Assembly: GCF_003369445.1 (NCBI RefSeq)
Contig: NZ_QRCU01000078.1
Span: forward strand, 88,116-152,115
Length of the DNA: 64,000 nucleotides
Reading direction: 5' to 3'
Source of the DNA: Arthrobacter silvisoli
Lineage (GTDB): Bacteria; Actinomycetota; Actinomycetes; Actinomycetales; Micrococcaceae
In this document: positions 58,812 to 64,000 of the stretch, in pieces
How the letters are laid out: every line of letters starts with the position of its first letter
Numbering within the stretch: the stretch's first letter is position 1
Made by a program: the position numbers and the translations under genes
The notes under the pieces: model-generated
Told to the model about the DNA's origin: nothing
The model's database searches: none
What the model saw: the letters and a program-made list of their open reading frames with translations, nothing else

Positions 58812-60242
58812 ATGACTTCCACTCATGCGGAGACCCCGCAGAACAAAGCCGGAACCCCCGGCGCCGTCGACGCCGCCGCCCTGAGGGCCGCCGTCGACGC
58901 TTCCTTCGACCTGACTCTGGCGCGGCTCAAGACGCTCGTCGCCGTTCCAGGGATCGCCTGGAGCAGCTTCGACCCCTCGGAGCTTGACCGCAGCGCCGAG
59001 ACGGTCGCCGCCCTCGTTCGTGAATCGGGCTTCAGCGACGTCCAGATCCTGCGCTGTAACAAAGAGGACGGCAGCCCGGGTGGTCCCGCCGTCGTTGCCC
59101 GCCGCCCTGCCGCGCCGGGCAAGGCGACCATCCTCCTGTACGCCCACCACGACGTCCAGCCTCCGGGGGAGCGCGCCCTGTGGGATTCGGAGCCCTTCAT
59201 TGCAGAAGAGCGGGGCGGCCGGCTGTATGGTCGCGGCGCCGCGGACGACAAGGCCGGCATCATGGCCCACCTCGCCGCGTTCTCCGCCGTCAGCGAGGTC
59301 CTGGGCGAAAACTTCGGCCTCGGCGTCACGCTTTTCTTCGAGGGCGAGGAGGAAGCCGGTTCGCCGACGTTCCGCACCTTCCTGGAGACGCACCGGGAGC
59401 TTCTGCGCGCCGACGTGATCGTGGTGGCCGATTCCAGCAACTGGAAGGTCGGCGTTCCGGCCCTGACCACCAGCCTTCGCGGCTTGGTCGACGGGACCTT
59501 CGAAGTGCGCGTGCTGGAGCACGCCGTGCACTCGGGGATGTTCGGTGGTCCCGTGCTGGACGCACCCACCATCCTTTCCCGCCTGATCGCCACCCTGCAC
59601 GACGATGCCGGGAACGTCGCAGTTCCCGGACTGCTCGCCAAGGACCAGGTGGCGGTGGACCTCGACGAGGCCCAGTTCCGCGCCGATGCCTCTGTGCTCG
59701 ACGGCGTCAGCCTGGCAGGAAGCGGAAGCATCGCTTCCCGGCTCTGGACCAAGCCGGCCTTGTCGATCATCGGGATCGACGCACCCGCCGTCGATGTTGC
59801 TTCCAATACGCTCATTCCATCTGCCCGGGCGAAGTTCAGCCTGCGCCTGGCACCGGGCCAGGACCCGGAGGCCGCCATGGCAGCCGTCGAAGCGCACCTG
59901 GTGGACAAGGTCTCCTTCGGTGCCCGGGTCACGTTCACGCCGGGGGAGCGCGGCAACGCCTTCGCCACCGACACCTCCTCGGCCTCCGCCCGGATCGCCA
60001 TGTGGGCATTGGGAGAGGCTTGGGGCGTCCCGGCCGTGGAGATGGGCATCGGCGGGTCCATCCCGTTCATCGCCGACCTGACCGAGGTCTACCCGGAAGT
60101 CCAGATCCTCGTGACCGGCGTCGAGGACCCGGACTCCCGCGCCCATAGCGCCAACGAGTCACTGCACATCGACGATTTCCGCAGAGCCGTCCTTGCCGAG
60201 GCGCTGATGCTTGCACAGCTGGATTCCTCGGGGCTGGCATAG
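58812..60242 (+). CDS. M20-family metallodipeptidase
   Basis: A dizinc peptidase of the M20 family, 476 residues. The metal and catalytic residues are visible: His113 and Asp115 in YAHHDVQPPG, the bridging Asp in RGAADDKAGIM, the catalytic and metal Glu pair in FFEGEEEAGSP, the Asp in VVADSSNW and the dimerisation-lid region EHAVHSGMFGG. It probably cleaves dipeptides in the cytosol. A longer reading from 58605 overlaps the DUF3043 gene and is rejected. Confidence 0.94.
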   Translation: MTSTHAETPQNKAGTPGAVDAAALRAAVDASFDLTLARLKTLVAVPGIAWSSFDPSELDRSAETVAALVRESGFSDVQILRCNKEDGSPGGPAVVARRPAAPGKATILLYAHHDVQPPGERALWDSEPFIAEERGGRLYGRGAADDKAGIMAHLAAFSAVSEVLGENFGLGVTLFFEGEEEAGSPTFRTFLETHRELLRADVIVVADSSNWKVGVPALTTSLRGLVDGTFEVRVLEHAVHSGMFGGPVLDAPTILSRLIATLHDDAGNVAVPGLLAKDQVAVDLDEAQFRADASVLDGVSLAGSGSIASRLWTKPALSIIGIDAPAVDVASNTLIPSARAKFSLRLAPGQDPEAAMAAVEAHLVDKVSFGARVTFTPGERGNAFATDTSSASARIAMWALGEAWGVPAVEMGIGGSIPFIADLTEVYPEVQILVTGVEDPDSRAHSANESLHIDDFRRAVLAEALMLAQLDSSGLA

Positions 60243-60344
60243 CCGCCGGGAACAACGGAAGCTGCCCGCTGGTTACGGTTGAAGTTATAGCTATGCGTCC
60301 GTGCGACGTAGCATTGAGCTGTAACCCGAAAGCAAGTGGGTAAG

Positions 60345-60372
60345 GGCATGCAGTGCGCAGGCACTGCATGCC
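60345..60372 (+). promoter_or_regulatory. Perfect hairpin in the erpA leader
   Basis: GGCATGCAGTGC (60345-60356) is exactly complementary to GCACTGCATGCC (60361-60372) with loop GCAG. It ends 25 bp upstream of the erpA ATG, with no T-run. It lies about 100 bp after the peptidase stop, so it could be a terminator of that gene or a control element of erpA. Confidence 0.55.
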
Positions 60373-60397
60373 GCAAGCGTCATAGTTAGGTAGGCCA

Positions 60398-60775
60398 ATG
60401 AGCACTGCAACAAACGAAAACACCACCGCCACCGGCGGGGAGCTCCCGGTGCACGGCGTGAATCTCACCGACGTCGCCGCCGGCAAGGTCCGGAGCCTCC
60501 TTGAGCAGGAGGGCCGTACCGACCTTCGCCTGCGCGTGGCTGTGCAGCCGGGCGGCTGCTCCGGCCTGATCTACCAGCTGTATTTCGACGAGCGGCTGCT
60601 CGACGGCGACGCCGTCCGTGATTACGAGGGCGTTGAGGTCGTCGTGGACAAGATGAGCGTTCCGTACCTGGATGGCGCCAGCATCGACTTCGAAGACACC
60701 ATTTCGAAGCAGGGCTTCACGATCGATAACCCGAATGCAGGCGGCTCCTGCGCCTGCGGCGATTCATTCCACTAA
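60398..60775 (+). CDS. erpA: Iron-sulfur cluster carrier of the IscA/ErpA (A-type) family
   Basis: Delivers Fe-S clusters to target proteins. The 125-residue protein has the A-type fold with the three ligand cysteines: Cys54 in QPGGCSGLIYQ, and Cys118 and Cys120 in GGSCACGDSF. In actinobacteria a gene of this type commonly precedes the cytochrome oxidase genes ctaC-ctaD, as here. The ErpA versus IscA/HesB name is by size and context only. Confidence 0.9.
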   Translation: MSTATNENTTATGGELPVHGVNLTDVAAGKVRSLLEQEGRTDLRLRVAVQPGGCSGLIYQLYFDERLLDGDAVRDYEGVEVVVDKMSVPYLDGASIDFEDTISKQGFTIDNPNAGGSCACGDSFH

Positions 60776-60897
60776 GCAGGGAAGGCCGGCCGTGGTGCGG
60801 CGGGACAGCTTCAGGTTGTTCCGACGCACAGCCGCGGCGTGTCAGCGAAAATCCCTGCGTAGCGGTAAGCTCTACATCGGGTAGTAAAACTTAGTGT

Positions 60898-60925
60898 GCC
60901 CGGCGCGCCCTTCGGCCTGCCGGGC
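60898..60925 (+). other. Hairpin in the ctaC leader
   Basis: GCCCGGC (60898-60904) pairs with GCCGGGC (60919-60925). It lies 26 bp upstream of the ctaC start in a 176-bp intergenic region that also holds TACATC and TAGTAAAACTT, an AT-rich patch possibly carrying the promoter. Function unknown. Confidence 0.4.
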
Positions 60926-60951
60926 TACAGCAACAAGAGGAAGGGCCGTCT

Positions 60952-61824
60952 GTGAGTTCGCAGAACCGAACCGGCAGCCGACGCACAAAGATCACTACGA
61001 TCACTGGCTTGGCACTAGCCGGCGCGTTGGTTTTGACCGGATGTTCGTCAGAGGTTGAGAAGGGTTGGCTCCCCACTGAACGGGGCACCACCAACCACAC
61101 CGATCGCATCATGGACCTCTGGGTCAACTCATGGATCGCGGCCCTCGCGGTCGGCATCATCACCTGGGGCCTCCTGGTCTGGTGCATCATCGCCTACCGC
61201 CGCCGCAAAGGCACCGTCGGGTTCCCGCGCCAGCTGAGCTACAACCTCCCGCTCGAGGTCTTCTACCTGACCATCCCGCTGTTCATGATCCTGGTGTTCT
61301 TCTACTTCACCGACCGTGACCAGCAGGCGATCGATGACCGCTCCAAGCCGGCCGACGTCGTCGTTGACGTCCGCGGCAAGCAGTGGGCCTGGGACTTCAA
61401 CTACAAGAAGGGCTCCGTGGTCAGTGAAGACCTGCACGAAGCCGGAGTCCAGGCGCACCTCACGGGCAACACGATCGACAAGGACAAGCTGCCCACCCTG
61501 TACCTGCCGGTGGGCAAGTCCGTCGACCTGGAACTGAACTCCCGCGACGTCATCCACTCCTTCTGGGTTCCCGCCTTCCTGCAGAAGCGCGACATGATCC
61601 CGGGCAAGACGAACTACATCAGGTTGACCCCCACCAAGGAGGGCACCTACGACGGCAAGTGCGCCGAACTCTGCGGTGAATACCACTCCGAGATGCTCTT
61701 CCGCGTCAAGGTTGTCTCCGAGTCTGAATTCCAGGCCCACATGGAGAAGCTGCGCCAGGACGGCAACACGGGCCTTCTCGACGAGAAGTACGACCGCAAC
61801 CCGAACCTGAACGAAATTAAGTAA
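60952..61824 (+). CDS. ctaC: Cytochrome c oxidase subunit II
   Basis: Membrane subunit that accepts electrons from the cytochrome bc1-c complex through its CuA centre. The 290-residue protein has a lipoprotein signal (ALVLTGC, Cys31), two spans and a cupredoxin domain with IHSFWVP and the CuA motif Cys237-AEL-Cys241-GEY-His245-SEM. GTG 60952 with AAGAGGAAGG upstream. First gene of ctaC-ctaD-ctaF, 10 bp before ctaD. Confidence 0.97.
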   Translation: MSSQNRTGSRRTKITTITGLALAGALVLTGCSSEVEKGWLPTERGTTNHTDRIMDLWVNSWIAALAVGIITWGLLVWCIIAYRRRKGTVGFPRQLSYNLPLEVFYLTIPLFMILVFFYFTDRDQQAIDDRSKPADVVVDVRGKQWAWDFNYKKGSVVSEDLHEAGVQAHLTGNTIDKDKLPTLYLPVGKSVDLELNSRDVIHSFWVPAFLQKRDMIPGKTNYIRLTPTKEGTYDGKCAELCGEYHSEMLFRVKVVSESEFQAHMEKLRQDGNTGLLDEKYDRNPNLNEIK

Positions 61825-61834
61825 GGGAAGCGAC

Positions 61835-63556
61835 GTGTCTACTTACACCCAACCCGCCGGAGTCCTCGAGTCTCCAGTCGTGCCGAAATCCAAGGGACGC
61901 ATCGTCGTCAACTGGATTACCTCCACTGACCACAAGACCATCGGGTACATGTACCTGATCGCCTCCTTTGTGTTCTTCTGCCTCGGCGGCGTCATGGCGC
62001 TGCTCATCCGCGCCGAGCTCTTCGAACCGGGCATGCAGATCCTGCAGACCAAGGAGCAGTACAACCAGCTCTTCACCATGCACGGCACGGTGATGCTGCT
62101 GATGTTCGCCACGCCGCTCTTCGCCGGCTTCGCCAACGTCATCATGCCTCTCCAGATCGGTGCTCCCGACGTCGCCTTCCCGCGACTGAACGCCCTGGCC
62201 TTCTGGTTCTTCCTGTTCGGCTCCACCATTGCCGTCTCCGGCTTCATCACCCCGCAGGGTGCCGCGTCCTTCGGCTGGTTCGCCTACGCGCCGCTGTCGA
62301 ACACCACGTTCAGCCCCGGCGTCGGCGGTGACCTCTGGGTCTTCGGCCTCGCACTGTCCGGTTTCGGCACCATCCTCGGTGCGGTCAACTTCATCACCAC
62401 GATCATCTGCATGCGTGCCCCCGGCATGACCATGTGGCGCATGCCGATCTTCACTTGGAACACCCTCGTCACGGCCATCCTGGTCCTGATGGCGTTCCCG
62501 CCGCTGGCCGCAGCCCTGTTCGCCCTGGGCGCCGACCGCCGCTTCGGTGCGCACATCTTCGATCCCGAGAACGGCGGTGCCGTCCTTTGGCAGCACCTGT
62601 TCTGGTTCTTCGGCCACCCCGAGGTGTACATCATCGCCCTGCCGTTCTTCGGCATCGTCTCTGAGATCTTCCCGGTCTTCAGCCGCAAGCCGATCTTCGG
62701 CTACAAGGGCCTGGTCTACGCGACCATCGCCATCGCCGCCCTGTCCGTGACCGTGTGGGCACACCACATGTACGTCACCGGTTCGGTCCTGCTGCCGTTC
62801 TTCGCCTTCATGACCATGCTGATCGCGGTTCCCACCGGCGTGAAGTTCTTCAACTGGATCGGTACCCTCTGGCAGGGTTCCATCACCTTCGAAACCCCCA
62901 TGCTTTGGAGCATCGGCTTCCTGGTGACCTTCCTCTTCGGTGGCTTGACCGGCATCATCCTGTCCTCCCCGCCGCTGGACTTCCACGTATCCGACTCCTA
63001 CTTCGTGGTGGCGCACTTCCACTACGTGGTGTTCGGCACCGTCGTGTTCGCGATGTTCGCCGGCTTCTACTTCTGGTGGCCCAAGTGGACCGGCAAGATG
63101 CTCAACGAGCGCCTCGGCAAGATCCACTTCTGGCTCCTGTTCCTGGGTTTCCACGGCACCTTCCTGATCCAGCACTGGCTCGGCGTCGAGGGCATGCCCC
63201 GCCGTTACGCCGACTACCTGGTCGAGGACAACTTCACCTGGATGAACCAGTTCTCCACGATTTCCTCCTTCGTCCTGGGCGCTTCCCTGCTGCCGTTCTT
63301 CTGGAACGTGTACATCACCTGGCGCAGCAACAAGAAGGTGGAAGTGGACGACCCGTGGGGCTTTGGTGCCTCCCTCGAGTGGGCGACTTCCTGCCCGCCG
63401 CCGCGCCACAACTTCACCTCCCTGCCGCGCATCCGCTCGGAGCGTCCGGCCCTCGACCTGCACCACCCTGAGCTGTCCCAGGCGCACACTGTCCAGGCCC
63501 CGGAACCCGCAGCTGACCTGCTGGGCAACGCTGATCAGAAGGACATCCGCAAGTGA
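61835..63556 (+). CDS. ctaD: Cytochrome c oxidase subunit I (aa3 type)
   Basis: Catalytic heme a/a3-CuB subunit of the proton-pumping terminal oxidase. The 573-residue protein has about twelve spans with heme and copper ligands: TMHGTVMLLMF (low-spin heme His), WFFGHPEVYIIALP (CuB His and the crosslinked Tyr), WAHHMYV (CuB His pair) and VAHFHYVVFG (both heme ligands). GTG 61835 has AAGGGAAG upstream. Overlaps ctaF by four bases (GTGA). Confidence 0.98.
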   Translation: MSTYTQPAGVLESPVVPKSKGRIVVNWITSTDHKTIGYMYLIASFVFFCLGGVMALLIRAELFEPGMQILQTKEQYNQLFTMHGTVMLLMFATPLFAGFANVIMPLQIGAPDVAFPRLNALAFWFFLFGSTIAVSGFITPQGAASFGWFAYAPLSNTTFSPGVGGDLWVFGLALSGFGTILGAVNFITTIICMRAPGMTMWRMPIFTWNTLVTAILVLMAFPPLAAALFALGADRRFGAHIFDPENGGAVLWQHLFWFFGHPEVYIIALPFFGIVSEIFPVFSRKPIFGYKGLVYATIAIAALSVTVWAHHMYVTGSVLLPFFAFMTMLIAVPTGVKFFNWIGTLWQGSITFETPMLWSIGFLVTFLFGGLTGIILSSPPLDFHVSDSYFVVAHFHYVVFGTVVFAMFAGFYFWWPKWTGKMLNERLGKIHFWLLFLGFHGTFLIQHWLGVEGMPRRYADYLVEDNFTWMNQFSTISSFVLGASLLPFFWNVYITWRSNKKVEVDDPWGFGASLEWATSCPPPRHNFTSLPRIRSERPALDLHHPELSQAHTVQAPEPAADLLGNADQKDIRK

Positions 63557-63954
63557 AAATCGAATCGTGGCTCTTCGGAGCCGGAGTCTTCTTCTTCGTC
63601 CCGGTCTCCCTTGCCTACGGCTTCCTGACCCACTGGTCCGAATGGGTCGGTATCCTGGGGATCCTGCTCGTCGGCGGCCTCGCCGGCATGATCGGTGCGT
63701 ACCTCGGCTTCACCGGCAAGCGCATCGGCCTGCGTCCTGAGGACCGTCCCGACGCCGAGATCCACGAAGGTGCCGGCGAGCAGGGCCACTTCAGCCCGTG
63801 GAGCTGGTGGCCGCTGGTTCTCGGTCTCGCCTGCGCCGGTGGCTTCCTCGGTCTGGCAGTCGGCTTCTGGATCGTGTTCGTTGCCGCCGGCCTCGCCCTC
63901 GTCGCGCTGGTCGGCTGGGTCTTCGAGTACAGCCGCGGCGACCACGCCCACTGA
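63553..63954 (+). CDS. ctaF: Cytochrome c oxidase subunit IV (actinobacterial)
   Basis: A small accessory subunit of the actinobacterial aa3 oxidase. The 133-residue protein has four hydrophobic spans (about residues 5-25, 32-52, 84-103 and 104-124) with an acidic loop (RPEDRPDAEIHEGAGE) between spans 2 and 3. GTG 63553 overlaps the ctaD stop. Family known from actinobacterial bcc-aa3 supercomplexes. Confidence 0.94.
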   Translation: MKIESWLFGAGVFFFVPVSLAYGFLTHWSEWVGILGILLVGGLAGMIGAYLGFTGKRIGLRPEDRPDAEIHEGAGEQGHFSPWSWWPLVLGLACAGGFLGLAVGFWIVFVAAGLALVALVGWVFEYSRGDHAH

Positions 63955-63975
63955 AACGTCCATAACAACGACGGC

Positions 63976-64000
63976 GGGCCCCACCTTGAAGGTGGGGCCC
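63976..64000 (+). terminator. Terminator hairpin after ctaF, at the window edge
   Basis: GGGCCCCACCTT (63976-63987) is exactly complementary to AAGGTGGGGCCC (63989-64000) around a single G. It starts 22 bp after the ctaF stop; any T-run beyond it is outside the window. Confidence 0.8.

Noticed and set aside
61817..63487. 556-codon minus-strand frame opposite ctaD
   Set aside because: Shadow of ctaD, with a repetitive charged product and no recognised domain.
1..64000. CRISPR array, prophage, insertion sequence, rRNA or tRNA genes
   Set aside because: No regularly spaced repeats, no transposase or phage genes, and no cloverleaf or rRNA sequence noticed by eye; a tRNAscan-type search was not possible here.

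Overview
The window looks like a core chromosomal segment of a high-GC actinobacterium, most probably an Arthrobacter-like member of the Micrococcaceae. The evidence is the strong G/C bias at third codon positions, the frequent GTG and TTG starts, several apparently leaderless promoters, the gene order coaBC-metK-priA and hrcA-dnaJ-rsmE-phoH-ybeY-era-recO-uppS, a helicase-motif-free PriA, a lipoprotein CtaC, and DUF3043/DUF3097/DUF4870 proteins. Genus level is inference; no rRNA gene is present to settle it.

Layout. 1-3.7 kb: coaBC tail, metK and priA, with a perfect 14-bp inverted repeat between the last two. 3.7-7.7 kb (minus): glycosyltransferase, alpha/beta hydrolase, aldo/keto reductase and a SorC-type regulator. 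7.8-12.1 kb: glycerol operon glpD-glpF-glpK, divergent from the regulator, with a likely operator between. 12.2-19.9 kb (minus): two heavy-metal-type RND permeases flanking a very small lipoprotein adaptor, plus a secreted protein. 20.2-22.9 kb: leuS behind a leader peptide with three Leu codons and an intrinsic terminator. 23-26.7 kb: degV, comEA and a comEC that lacks its C-terminal domain. 26.6-29.9 kb: an accessory block bounded at its left by a decayed second copy of the SRAP-gene 3' end; it holds a membrane protein, an SRPBCC protein, SRAP and a coiled-coil membrane protein. 29.9-35.3 kb: holA, rpsT, an orphan PemK/MazF-like gene, lepA and hemW. 35.4-37.3 kb: membrane proteins and DUF3097. 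37.4-45.7 kb: CIRCE-hrcA-dnaJ-rsmE, a GerMN lipoprotein, then the tightly overlapping phoH-ybeY-CNNM-era operon. 45.8-53.1 kb: LytR-CpsA-Psr protein, M13 peptidase, leuA with its own Leu leader peptide, recO and uppS. 53.1-60.2 kb: two tandem hydrolase paralogues, FAD dehydrogenase, pyrD, DUF3043 and M20 peptidase. 60.4-64 kb: erpA-type Fe-S carrier and the aa3-type oxidase genes ctaC-ctaD-ctaF, ending in a terminator at the window edge.

Most genes are housekeeping. The signals most worth following are: (i) leuS and leuA, 29 kb apart, carry related leader peptides (Leu-Leu-Leu-Ser codons followed by a CCGC-rich hairpin), suggesting one leucine-responsive control of charging and synthesis; (ii) the rearrangement between comEC and holA, where comEC runs into a duplicated SRAP 3' end and lacks its metallo-beta-lactamase domain; (iii) a heavy-metal-type RND pair in a monoderm, with a mini lipoprotein adaptor and one permease that has lost the usual acidic residues of the proton relay. 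No CRISPR array, rRNA, tRNA or insertion sequence was recognised.
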